64,000 nucleotides of DNA from Pomphorhynchus laevis (taxonomy: Eukaryota; Acanthocephala; Palaeacanthocephala; Echinorhynchida; Pomphorhynchidae). Each line of letters starts with the position of its first letter. Within the stretch, counting starts at the first letter, position 1. The DNA lies in assembly GCA_012934845.2 (NCBI GenBank), contig WNNJ02000885.1, forward strand, positions 1-64,000, written 5' to 3'. The position numbers and the translations under genes are program-made. This document shows, one piece after another, positions 43,975 through 55,418 of the stretch. Under the pieces are notes generated by a model. That model did no database searches and had not been told where the DNA came from. It saw only the letters and a program-made list of their open reading frames with translations.

Positions 43975-45545
43975 AATCCAATTTCATCAGGAAAAATATG
44001 TCACTAGAATGTTTTTGGTTTCGCAGCCGAAAACATTTGAATTATATTCCTCGTTGAGGACGAGGAATATGTGCTAAACCATGATAACATAGAAGTTCCT
44101 CCTGCTATGAATTTTTAACACACAAAAGGAATAAACTTTCAGATTTATAATTGATAAGAAAGGGTATAAAAATTGAATCAGATAATAAAACTATACCTAA
44201 ACTATACAATAGAAAATATACATAAACCATACACTTCATTTATAAATGTATAGATAACATAAATATAGCCGGACTTTTAAATAATTCTAAAAGTAAAGAA
44301 ATAATAGGGTCAGATTTAAGTAAATATATTCCTAAAATAAGGTATAAACTCCTACCACCATTAGGACGAAAAATTTGTAATTATAATAAAGAATTAAAAT
44401 CAATATGTAACGATAATATTAGAAACAATGAAAACAGAATGCAATTGTAAAAGTCTTAGTTTTGATAAAAATAAATGAACATATATGTACCCATAATCTA
44501 GAATTAATTGAAAATTGTGAATTAAGAAAGCTGCTATCAAAAGGATATAAATATAGATTAAATAATAACAACGAAAAAATAAAATTTACAATTCGTTATA
44601 TAATAACTTAAATGATTACTTTAGTAAGCTGATTAATAGTGAAAGTTCGAATATATCTAAAATAAAAATTTGGAAAGATTATATATTTGATAAAATTAAA
44701 AATAAAATGAAAATAACAAACAATTATAAAAGGAAAGATAAAATTAATAAAGATATGTATAAAGAACTTACTAAATTAAAGGATAACTATATAATAACAA
44801 CTATTGATAAAGCTAGTAATAACTTTGTCTTCATATGCAAAAAGGTTTATTATGATATAATAGTGAAAGAGGTTAATTTTAATGATTTAAATGTAAATTC
44901 ATACATATGAACGTAGTGAGTTGAGTTTTGAAACAATTATTACAAGTCACTGTTCTATAATGAATAAAAAGCGTATAAAGGTCGAATTAGATAATAAAAC
45001 TATACTTATATTATATTGGAATCCAAAATTACATAAAAATCCAATAAAACCTAGGTTCATATGTAGTGCGTTTAAATGTACATTAAAACCACTTTCTGTC
45101 TATATGAAAGTGGTTTGCAAGGTAATCGAAATTGCAAGGTAATCGAAATTAATACAGGTATAAAACACTATTTCAGTATTAATTCTGCAAAAGAATTCTT
45201 AGAACACACAAAATGAATAAATTTTTAAAATATAAATACATACGATTTTAGTACTCTTTATACAAATCTAGGTTTAGTAGATATTAAAGAAGCGTTAGTA
45301 AAATTAATTAATCTTATATTCGGAAAAAGATATACATATATATGTTATAATAATTATAACGCCTATTTAACAAAAATTAAACCATCAAATAAATATAAAT
45401 ATATGTATAAAATTGAATTAATAGAATCCTTAAAAATTTTAATAAATCAAAATTATTTAAAAGTAGGGACATTTATATTTAGACAAGTAAAATGTGTTCC
45501 AATGGGTGGTAATAGTAGCTCAATTATAGCTGACTTGTTTTAATA
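43975..45545 (+). mobile_element. Naiad PLE copy, 3' block followed by a 5'-starting copy
   Basis: 43985-44120 is a divergent 3' structured block containing an 11-bp snap-back (44044-44054 and 44060-44070). From about 44150 a second copy runs from a rearranged fingers/linker start through the CxC region (ATGCAATTGTAAAAGTCTT near 44440), the fingers (44707-45142) and motif A (about 45240) to motif B (VPMGG, about 45500), where it ends at 45545. A short direct duplication (GCAAGGTAATCGAAATT twice) sits at 45116-45150. Multiple stops. Confidence 0.85.
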
Positions 45546-46495
45546 TCTAATTAATAAAATCCTGTAATATTTTCAAAATAAAAAGGGTTAATTCTGATAT
45601 TTTATTGAAATAATATCGAAGCTTTTAACATTAACATATCAGATAAATGCGTTCACTTATTAACAATCGGATAAACGATTAAAATAGATTTAGCAATAAT
45701 AATTATTTACCAGCAGCATGAGTTGAAACCATAGACAATCCAGAGAAAAATTCATTTGTTCTCATTAACCGAAACAAAATCGGTTGCATCACATAGTTAA
45801 ATTCATTGTTAGGATTCTAAAGTAAATTCGAAAGGTAGACAAAAATTTTAATTTTAATTTAAAATTTTAATTTTAACAGCAAATCTCAAAATTAGTATAA
45901 AGTGCATATGATAAGATTAAATTTTAGAAAATTGTAAGATTAGAAAATTTTCTGAAGATGATAACAGTTAGCGAAATATCAAAAACAATTTCTTATTTCG
46001 TTTGATTCAGCTTAAATAATTATTAAAAAATTATTATAGCTAAATACACGCATGTCAGCAATATATCGGAACATATTTTATATCTTTATTTATTATTTAG
46101 TTTAGTAAATAATATTATTTATTTTTTGTAAAGTTATGGACAAATTCATATACTACAAAACTTATAAATAAGTTAGCTACAATTGGGTTTATATTGTCTC
46201 TTCTTGGAACACCTTTATTTGTCTAAATATAGATGCCCCTACTAAAATCCCGCTGTACTAAAATCACGGCATCACACCGTGCTATGAATACTTAATGGAT
46301 TACACAAAAGTATAAGCGAACAAGCCTTTATCCAATGCAAGCACTGACAAGTTAAGCACAAAAGCCTGATATTTGTAAAGGAAGATATATAAAGGAAGAT
46401 ATACCGTTATATCAATACTAAATTGATCACCAAAAGGTAATAATTCGTAATAACAAACAAAGAAGCCTACAGGTAATATAAGCACTGACAATTAA
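45546..46495. other. No gene; hammerhead-like scrap and Naiad scrap
   Basis: At 45952-45976 (plus) CTGAAGATGATAACAGTTAG then CGAAA is a decayed PLE-end core. At about 46200-46250 a minus-strand Naiad scrap covers the motif B approach (GGCATCTATATTTAGACAAA). Otherwise AT-rich. Confidence 0.5.
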
Positions 46496-46800
46496 AAAAC
46501 ATTATCATAAGATTAATAATGAAGCTTATTAATGATGATGATTTTGAATAAGCTTGTTATGAATAAGATTTTGAATAAGCTTATTAATGATGATGATTTT
46601 GAATAAGCTTTACAGATCGAAATTAAGATAAAATTTAATATTGAATTAAAGATTGACTCTCAGATCAAATTCCAGATTTAATTGAATATCTAAGATCGAA
46701 TTTCTAATTAAATTCCAGATCGAATTCCATATCGAATTCCAAATCGAATAAAAGATTGAATTCATGATCAAATTCTAGATTGAATTTCAAATCGAATTAC
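46496..46800 (+). repeat. Short tandem repeats (GATTTTGAATAAGCTT; AGATCGAATTCC-like)
   Basis: 46510-46612 has a duplicated segment with ATTAATGATGATGATTTTG and AATAAGCTT. 46640-46800 is a degenerate array of roughly 11-13-bp units such as AGATCGAATTCC and AAATCGAATTAC. Non-coding. Confidence 0.75.
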
Positions 46801-47855
46801 AAAATATACAATATATGTTGGCTGCACAATTACTAGCAATTAAGACGAATAATTTAAGTTGGTTAATAAAGATTAAATCGAGAGTGTTCGCGCATTCTCT
46901 TATCTAGGCAAAACCATTAACGACTAATAACTTTCAAACATTCGTAAGAGCTAGAATAAAAGCAACCTGGCTAAAATTTCGGAAAATATGCAATGTGATC
47001 TCTCACTTTAAACAAAAGAATCTATTTGTGCAGTCATCGTACGTGGTATAACTCTGAAGCATTAAACTCCGGTAGATGAAAATAAACGAAATTTGTATGA
47101 TAGTCAGCACATAAATAAAGATGCTACGCTTAACTTGCAGAATTTTCTTAAAGGATTGTTTAAACAGATTGTATTAGCATCGATGAAACTATGAACTGAA
47201 TAAGGTTTAATGAAATACGGTTTCTCAATTGAAATTGGCATAGTTGGATAAATAATGAGTATAATAATGTAATAATGATATTATAGCCAACTGATGAGCA
47301 TTGACAACGACGATTACAATAAAAATTTATTAGATTAACTGACTACTTGAATTACGATGAATTAATAATAATTTAATAATCGAGTATTTGGCAACCAGAT
47401 AGATATCATGAGTTGAAAGAAGAGGCGTTTCATACACAATAGTATCGTCGTAGTTAATGCTTAAATTATCTAGGCTACAAAAAGCGATATCAGAAATTTA
47501 TAACAAAAAAATGATCGCAATTACAACTAAGATCTTAAAAACGATTGCTTATCAGGTCAAAGAACAGAATTGTAATCTACGTGGAGTTGACATTAAATCA
47601 GAAGTCGCGTAATAAAGTTGTTTAAGTTAAGTAAGAAACTTTTTAAAAACTGCAATAAATAAAACGAAACATATGGAAATTGCACTCAGCAAGACGAATA
47701 AAAACAAGTTGTTATTTAAAGATAAAAACTTTACTTATTTTTACAAATATATTTTACATTTGAACAAAATAGATATATTAATGAAAGAATAAAACCGGAT
47801 TATTACAATATAGATGTTTATATACTACTTCTGCAAATTCCTTATACTACGATAT
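46801..47855. other. No gene recognised, AT-rich
   Basis: About 1 kb with no motif, repeat or splice structure that I can support. Confidence 0.45.
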
Positions 47856-47859
47856 TCTA

Positions 47860-48110
47860 TTTCAACATGGAATTAAGAGTTTTATTTAAAAAATCTTCTC
47901 CTTCTATTAATTTTTGTTTATTATTGACGTATTTTCTTCAATAACATGTTCTTTAATAATTTACAGATTTTAATATCATGTCCTATTAATTTGATATGCT
48001 TCCGAAATATTGTCTGACTATACATTTCTTTATGAAAATTCTTACACAAAGATCCTTTAGCATGAAGATCTATTATTTCTTTAATATTTCTAATTGTTAA
48101 TATTAGGCAT
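47860..48110 (-). mobile_element. Naiad GIY-YIG nuclease fragment
   Basis: The minus strand reads DLHAKGSLCKNFHKEMY, then FRKHIKLIGHDIKICKL, followed by frame changes and NKTLNSM. It corresponds to the second half of the nuclease at 1640-1810. It shows Lys where copy C has TGA. Confidence 0.75.
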
Positions 48111-48314
48111 CCGCCGACAGAACATTGTTATTAAAACTAATATTTCGGTTTGATATATTAAACAGTTTTCAAACTAAATTCATTAAGAAGATTGTATTTT
48201 ACATTCGATATTGCTAGTTTGCAATAAAATGGCCTAGACAACCATTCACTTGAATTCATTTGAATAATATTATATTTTACATTCTCGATTTTAATTTAGT
48301 TTTGCCAGTTTTAA

Positions 48315-49597
48315 TTTAGTTTAAGTTTATTTTTACGAAATTTGATTGGGGATTCAACAAGTATCTTTCAGAGATCGATAATTATTGATTACCGTAGAAG
48401 CAATAAACGTAAGAATTTAAAATTAATTTATTTTTCACATTTATTTCACATGTAATTAAGTTTATTAAGTTTATTAAGTTTATTTTTACGAAATTTGATT
48501 GGGGATTCAACAAGTATCTTTCAGAGATCGATAATTATTGATTACCGTAGAAGCAATAAACGTAAGAATTTAAAATTAATTTATTTTTCACATTTATTTC
48601 ACATGTAATTAAGTTTATTAAGTTTATTAAGTTTATTTTTACGAAATTTGATTGGGGATTCAACAAGTATCTTTCAGAGATCGATAATTATTGATTACCG
48701 TAGAAGCAATAAACGTAAGAATTTAAAATTAATTTATTTTTCACATTTATTTCACATGTAATTAAGTTTATTAAGTTTATTAAGTTTATTTTTACGAAAT
48801 TTGGTTGGGGATTCAACAAGTATCTTTCAGTGATCGATAATTATTGATTACCGTAGAAGCAATAAACGTAAGAATTTAAAATTAATTTATTTTTCACATT
48901 TATTTCACATGTAATTAAGTTTATTAAGTTTATTAAGTTTATTTTTACGAAATTTGATTGGGGATTCAACAAGTATCTTTCAGAGATCGATAATTATTGA
49001 TTACCGTAGAAGCAATAAACTTAAGAATTTAAAATTAATTAATTTTTCACATTTATTTCACATGTAATTAAGTTTATTAAGTTTATTTTTACGAAATTTG
49101 ATTGGGGATTCAACAAGTATCTTTCAGAGATCGATAATTATTGATTACCGTAGAAGCAATAAACGTAAGAATTTAAAATTAATTTATTTTTCACATTTAT
49201 TTCACATGTAATTAAGTTTATTAAGTTTATTTTTACGAAATTTGATTGGGGATTCAACAAGTATCTTTCAGAGATCGATAATTATTGATTACCGTAGAAG
49301 CAATAAACGTAAGAATTTAAAATTTATTTATTTTTCACATTTATTTCACATGTAATTAAGTTTATTAAGTTTATTTTTACGAAATTTGATTGGGGATTCA
49401 ACAATTATCTTTCAGAGATCGATAATTATTGATTACCGTAGAAGCAATAAACGTAAGAATTTAAAATTAATTTATTTTTCACATTTATTTCACATGTAAT
49501 TAAGTTTATTAAGTTTATTAAGTTTATTTTTACGAAATTTGATTGGGGATTCAACAAGTATCTTTCAGAGATCGATAATTATTGATTACCGTAGAGC
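48315..49597 (+). repeat. Satellite array, 144/153-bp unit, about 8.4 copies
   Basis: The unit includes TTTGATTGGGGATTCAACAA, ATCGATAATTATTGATTACC and a run of AAGTTTATT. The ACGAAATTTG anchor recurs at about 48335, 48488, 48641, 48794, 48947, 49091, 49235, 49379 and 49532. Spacing is 153 or 144 bp, a 9-bp difference due to two or three internal AAGTTTATT repeats. Units are otherwise nearly identical, so homogenisation is recent. Confidence 0.97.
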
Positions 49598-50394
49598 AAC
49601 GTTATCAATACATGCATTCTTGTCATCTATTTTAATTCTTATTCTTTAAAATAATTTTTAAAATAATTTTTATTTTAAATTGATTGTTCACTCATAATGG
49701 ATTATTTATTAATAAAGAAGTAAATATTTAATTATTTAACACGCTATAAATTGAAATAAGTAATAATTTACAATTTTTTTCACACGATGAACAAAATTCA
49801 ATTCTTACATTTCTTTTTGATTGTAAATTGTAATTGCGATTTTTAAATAAAAAATAATTAAATTGTTAATCCATTTTTTCAAACCCAAATTAACATTTTT
49901 TGCAATTAATTTTCAAAATTTTTCAATTAATTTACAATTTTCAAAAGGCTACACCGAAATTATCATTTTTCAGCAAGAATAGTAATTTTCAGTAAATTAG
50001 ACCTTTGCAGCAAGTAGCTCTGATTATAAAAGTTATATGACAACATTTAAATTTTGTTTTTTATTTCGTAATGGCTTGCCAAACCAAATTACTTTCGACA
50101 CAAAGTTAATTTTGCAGAACATAATTTATTATATCCCAAAAGATTAATATTGAAATATACTATATTATAGTACGATATTACAGTATGGTAATATTTAATA
50201 TCAATATTTTATATTACATTTAATATGATGCTCAATCATGATAATAATTTTATATAATATAGCATAAGAATATAATATTTCAATACACTTGCTTAAGTTA
50301 GAAATCTTTATTTCGCACAAACATTCGAATTACTAAGCTAAATAGAGAATCATACATATTTTAAAGTCAAACAAATTATTGCAAAGCTATAAAA
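49598..50394. other. No gene, very AT-rich
   Basis: Intron DNA between the satellite and exon g of the minus-strand gene. Nothing recognised. Confidence 0.5.
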
Positions 50395-50400
50395 ACTTAC

Positions 50401-50509
50401 TTGTAAGTTACTAATTTGTACTGTAATAAAATTGTTTTCAATTCTATCTGTTTTCATAATAGCAATCGACTTGATATCGTGTTTTAAGTAAATTCCAACA
50501 AATTTGTAT
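50401..50509 (-). CDS. Large minus-strand host gene, exon g
   Basis: Acceptor TTTATTTAG and a perfect GTAAGT donor bound a 109-nt exon encoding YKFVGIYLKHDIKSIAIM and IENNFITVQISNLQ. Its phase fits exon f if f ends at 50560, giving a 50-nt intron. Confidence 0.65.
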
Positions 50510-50559
50510 CTAAATAAATATTTTATAAAATGAGAACTCTATAAATGTTCAAAATAAAC

Positions 50560-50858
50560 CGATGTCTATCCTTGTTATTTGATTTACAGGTAAACAATAA
50601 CGGTAATTGAATATTCCGTCGAGAAATAAATGACAATTGTATGTCAACATTGTTCGTGAATGACATAATATTATATTTTGATGCATCCATTGCAAGTGCC
50701 GTACGTTCAATTAGTTGCTTACCATCTTTGAAAATACAGCAGTGATCACGAGGATATATCAAATATGAATGACTACTAAAATTGGCGGCGACAATGTGAA
50801 TACAGCTTAGCTGCCCTTCTATTTTAATCCCAAATTGTTGCCTTGTAGTGTCATCACA
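50560..50858 (-). CDS. Large minus-strand host gene, exon f
   Basis: After the acceptor TAAAATTTTAG the frame reads CDDTTRQQFGIKIEGQLSCI, then FSSHSYLIYPRDHCCIFKDG and ERTALAMDASKYNIMSF, about 99 codons. Of two possible donors, GTTTAT at 50554-50559 keeps frame with exon g; GTAAAT at 50582-50587 does not. The protein is not recognised. Confidence 0.6.
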
Positions 50859-50978
50859 CTAAAATTTTATAAAATATATCAAATAGTAATAAATATAAGT
50901 AATAAATGTAAAATATAATACAAATTATTTATGTAATAAATATTGTAAATTATGTTAAATTAATAAATGACAACGTAC

Positions 50979-51161
50979 AATTGTAACTGAAGGTATAATA
51001 TCAGTACATTCAAATAGAAGATACTCTTCTGAGCCTTGAAAAATCGGGATATTCAGATATAAATCCTGGTATTCATTGTTTACGTCGTCAAACATTAACT
51101 TGCAAAAGATAAATCGAACCGCAAAAATTCCTGCTTTAATGCAAGTACAGCGAATTGTAAT
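50979..51161 (-). CDS. Large minus-strand host gene, exon e
   Basis: 61 codons between acceptor TTTTATTTAG and donor GTACGT: ITIRCTCIKAGIFAVRFIFC, then YLNIPIFQGSEEYLLFECTD. The hydrophobic alternation suggests beta strands of an Ig-like fold. Phase 0 on both sides. Confidence 0.65.
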
Positions 51162-51203
51162 CTAAATAAAATTGATTGAATAATTGATAGGTTTGTTCTA
51201 TAC

Positions 51204-51260
51204 CTCTGAGAATTCATCCTCAAATATAGCAAGAACTGATGAATCATTCAATTTAATATC
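51204..51260 (-). CDS. Large minus-strand host gene, exon d
   Basis: A 57-nt exon (DIKLNDSSVLAIFEDEFSE) with acceptor TTATTTTAG and donor GTATAG. Phase 0 on both sides; the intron to exon e is only 42 nt. Its upstream partner is exon c at 57834, across a 6.6-kb intron filled by an RLE LINE. Confidence 0.65.
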
Positions 51261-51990
51261 CTAAAATAATAATGCAATAAATGCTTAAATCGAAAGCATT
51301 TCAAAAATAGTTGTGTTTTTTTGATTGAAATTGATTAAAAAAATTAAAGTTACTTTTGTAATAAATTTATTATTTTGAAAAATAATGTTTACATTACATT
51401 AACAAATAATCAGCTTCCTAAAAATTTCGACAAACAACTAATGTCATTTTTAGAGAACAAACATGAGATAACAATCACGTGCTGAAAGCCACACGATTAA
51501 ATCCTAAAGATTAAAGCCACACGATTAAAGACAAATAATGAAAGCCACATGATAAACCATACGATGAAAATTTCTTACAAAAATGTATGTTTAAATGCAA
51601 CATACTAAAGCTCAAACTAGACAGATATATGATATTTTAAAGATCAGTTAAATTTTTTTAATAATGACTATTGAACTACAAAACAAAAACATTAGTAGAA
51701 TAAAAATCAAAAACATTTTAAATAATATTTTGCAGAAGCTTATCTTGTAAAAGAGTTGGTAGTCAGCCTTCTGACGAGTCCTATTATTAGGTGGTAAAGG
51801 AATTTTGTCAATATGTGCGGGGTCATGCACAAATAATGACTGCTTTCACTGATCGGCGTTATTTAAACTGTTCTGGGATGATTTCATTGTCCTATAATTC
51901 ATCGACAATTTACATGGTTCAAGGGATATATACTGTATATGGCGTTTCTCCGTCATTCAAAGATTTGGATTGAAATTTGTCGTAAACTGG
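51261..51990. other. Intron DNA, no gene
   Basis: AT-rich with local repeats of AAAGCCACACGATTAAA near 51487-51560. Nothing coding was recognised. Confidence 0.4.
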
Positions 51991-54330
51991 TAACAGGCCT
52001 TCAACAGCATCTAAATCGTAATTTGCGCATTTGGTATATGGCGTAATATATGCATCACATTATCGGTATGTAGATTCCACTGACACATTCTTGTTAAGAC
52101 TAGCGTCTGGCTCAAATAGGCGTTCCACAGGTTCACATGTTTCCTGTTGGATGTAGTAAAAGGTCAATATTGGAATCCGATCTAGCGAAGCTAGCTATCT
52201 CGACTGCATTAGCGCGATCGAGATGAGCTGATATAATCGTGTGACCGTCATAGTGTATCCAATTCCGCCTGTACGGCTCATATTGTTCGCAACCCGCTTG
52301 ATCACCATGTTTCCTTCGTTGTTCCATCCATCAAAGGTCTCGACTACGGCGGCTGAAAACATGTACCTCGCAACTTCGACTCTGTCCCTATATTTCCTAT
52401 CCTTTACATTGACAGCGTACGTTAGCGGCGGAATGACGGGATGCGGCTTGTTGGGGTAAGTGACTGCAAAGTCGACTGCAAGTGGAAGGTCACAATAAAA
52501 AAGGATGTCTGCCGGGCTTTCGCGTAGATCCGGGCAAAATTCCTCGCACTTCCAGGACTACATCCATACGGGCTGATTGTGCGGCTGCGAATACCACGTC
52601 ACGGATGGCGTTATGCCGCAGGCCTTGATAACCCCCGTATTGGCAACCGGACCTACTTCTCGTAGGTCCGAGCGAAATTCCTCGCACTTATAGGGCTACA
52701 TCCATACGGGCTGATTGTGCGACTACGAATATAACGTCAGGGATGGCGTTATGCCGCAGGCCTTGATAAGCCCCGTGTTGGCAAGTGAGTGAGTGTATGC
52801 CTCCCTTATCCGCCATACTCATGCAGCGTTTGCATCGATAATCCTTTTCGTACAAGGGAATCCGAAGAAACATTCGGACTAGGACGCGGAACTGTGGTGG
52901 AGTTAGTTCCGTTCCAGATGCCGAATTTGGAACGGCGCCAAGTCAAACACCAGCCTTTGGACATGACAATGCGTGTAGTCAGGCCCAGTTTATTTGGCAA
53001 GACGACTGTAACAGCTGGGTTGAAGCAAGATTATCGATTAGCCGCAAAGTTGATGATTGACCGCCCTCTGTGAACGGTATGAAGTTTGAGCCCATCCTTA
53101 TTCTTAGGGTTATCAATGCTTAGAATAGCCAGGAAATAGTAAAGCGTCCATACTGTATATCTCTACGATTTGCTGCACGCTATGAATGAATGCGCACTGG
53201 ACATGCGCAGCATTGCATCTTAGATCGAAACCGCCCAGACAGATAGGGAGTGTCATCTGTGATTTGGTAGCTTCTAGAAGTAGGCACGCGCATATTTTCT
53301 AGAGAGCGCTAGCGATTTGTTTGTCAAATGACTGACAAAACTATTTTGTCATCCTTGGATCGACTGTGCGGAGGAGGTGGTTTATCTTTGACGAGGATGC
53401 TCAGTGTCGAAGTAGAAGGTATCCGACTTGAGGGTATGGCAGCTTGGCCACTTCATCAATTGTCTGAACCAGTGATAGAAGAACCCCATTAGACAGGTGG
53501 TTCCTATACTTTACATTGAAAGCGTACGACGTGGCAGCGGCGAGTTGTACGTTGGCGGCGGAATGACGGTATGCGGCTTGTTGGGGTGGGTGACTGCAAA
53601 TCGACTGCAAGAGGAAGGTGCTCATAAAAAAGATGCATACGGGGCGGTCGAGTAGGTCCGGGATAATTCCTCGCACTTCCAGGGCTAGATTCATACGGGT
53701 TAATCGTGCGTCTGTGAATATCAAGTCACGAATGGCGTTATGCCGCAGGCCTTGATAACCCCCGTATTGGCAAGTGAGTGAGTGTATGCCTCCCTTATCC
53801 GCCATACTCATGCAGCGTCTGCATCGATAATCCTTTTCGTACAAGGGAATCCCAAGCCGCATTCGGGCTAGGACGCAGAACTGTGGTGGAGTTAGTTCCG
53901 TTCCAAATGCCCAATTTGGAACTAAGCCAAGCCCCAGCCTTTGGACATGGCACTGCGTGTAGTCGGGCAGGGTCTATTTCGCAAGCCGACTGTAATAGTT
54001 GGGTTGATGCAAGATTATCGATCAGACGCGAAGTTGATGATTGAACTCCCTCTGTGGACGGTATGAAGTTTGAGCCCATCCTTGTTCTTAGGATGCTTCA
54101 GAAAATCAATGCCTCAGAATAGCACGGAAATAGTAAAGCGTCCATATTGTATATTTATCCGATTTGCTGCACGCTATAAATGCGCTCTGGGGGTGCGCAG
54201 CATTGCATCTTAGACCGAAGCCGCCCAGACGGATAGGGAGTGTCATCTGTGATTTGGTAGCTTCTTGAAGTTGGCACGCGCATATTTTCTGAAAAGTGCT
54301 AGCGATTTGTCTGTCAAATGACTGACAAAA

Positions 54331-54909
54331 CTATTTTGTCATCCTTAAATCGACTGTGCGGAGGAGGTGGTTTATCCTTGACGAAGATGCCCAGTGTCGA
54401 AGTAGAAGGTATCCGACTTGAGGGTATGGCAGCTTGGCCACTTTATCAATTGTCTGAACCAGTGATAGAAGAACCCCATTAGACAGGTGGTTCTCTATGA
54501 AAGACTGGTCACCTACGGGTATGCCTAGCAAATGCATGCTCCCGGATGTGTTTTCCGAAAACACCTCAGAAAGTAGGGACAGGCAGGCGTTTACGGCTTC
54601 AGGCATGCCGATGACCTCTCTATTTCGCCAATTTAACTGCTCCATCATTTTAAAGCTCGCATCTAGCCAGCCGAGTGCGGATGCAATTACTGATGGTATC
54701 CTACCGACTATGCCTTCATCCAGATACCACATGTTGAGGTTTATTCCAGGTATTTGGGATACCTTATCAATCTTTCTCTGAATGGCCAATGAGAATAAGA
54801 ACGGGCCCAGTGGATCTCCCTGCTGGACTACTGCGCATGAGTTGAGAGGGTCGAGTGAACCGAAACGTATGAGTGCTTTGCATTTGTAGGTGAAATCAAA
54901 CAAGGGCAA
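54331..54909 (-). CDS. RLE LINE reverse transcriptase palm, YLDE variant
   Basis: 192 residues open on the minus strand. CAVVQQGDPLGPFLFSLAI is motif B; LNMWYLDEGIVG is motif C with Glu at the second catalytic Asp. LNWRNREVIGMPEAVNACLS and LPYPQVGYLLLRHWASSSR follow in the thumb. The Glu would be expected to cripple polymerisation. Part of the element at 51991-56243. Confidence 0.75.
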   Translation of the reverse strand: MPLFDFTYKCKALIRFGSLDPLNSCAVVQQGDPLGPFLFSLAIQRKIDKVSQIPGINLNMWYLDEGIVGRIPSVIASALGWLDASFKMMEQLNWRNREVIGMPEAVNACLSLLSEVFSENTSGSMHLLGIPVGDQSFIENHLSNGVLLSLVQTIDKVAKLPYPQVGYLLLRHWASSSRINHLLRTVDLRMTK

Positions 54910-55418
54910 GAGCTCTGGAACGTTTTTTCAGATCTCCACTCGTAACTGTGTTCCGGACACTGAGTTGAATGCGTTTGACAGGCGATCTTTACCCATGACC
55001 AATTGGTGTCGTTGGCGTTTGCTCGTAGAGTCGTCTTACGTCGTGAACGATCCATTCTACTGCGTTTGGGGTTGCTACCCCTATTTGTGTTGGTTGTAGC
55101 AGGCTGGCGAAGCGTTTACGGAGTTGAAGACATATGCACTTCGAACGGAGACAGCGGAGAGTTTCGCCGACGGCGAAACTCTCCGCTGTCTCCGTTCCTT
55201 TTTTGGCAGTGCGATCATTAAGCGCCAGCAATATAATGCGCCACTTCAGGTGGTGTGAGTCCTGCAAGTAGATGGTTGATAAGGTGTGTCAAATTCTCTG
55301 CTATTTATCCTTTGCTATTGGCTCGTAACATATTCTGTAGATGATACGATCTTCCAGCCTGGTCCTGACGCTGAGGGGAAAGAGTTGACCGCGGTAAGGA
55401 CTGTTTCACGACTTATAA

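Noticed and set aside
48315-49597. CRISPR array or rDNA spacer repeats
   Set aside because: Monomers are 144/153 bp, contiguous and AT-rich, with no rRNA sequence nearby.
52789-54044. Plus-strand repeated open stretches (MSVCLPYPPYSCSVCIDNPF) as a duplicated gene
   Set aside because: They are the antisense of the CCHC region of the duplicated RLE LINE; the minus strand gives the recognised protein.
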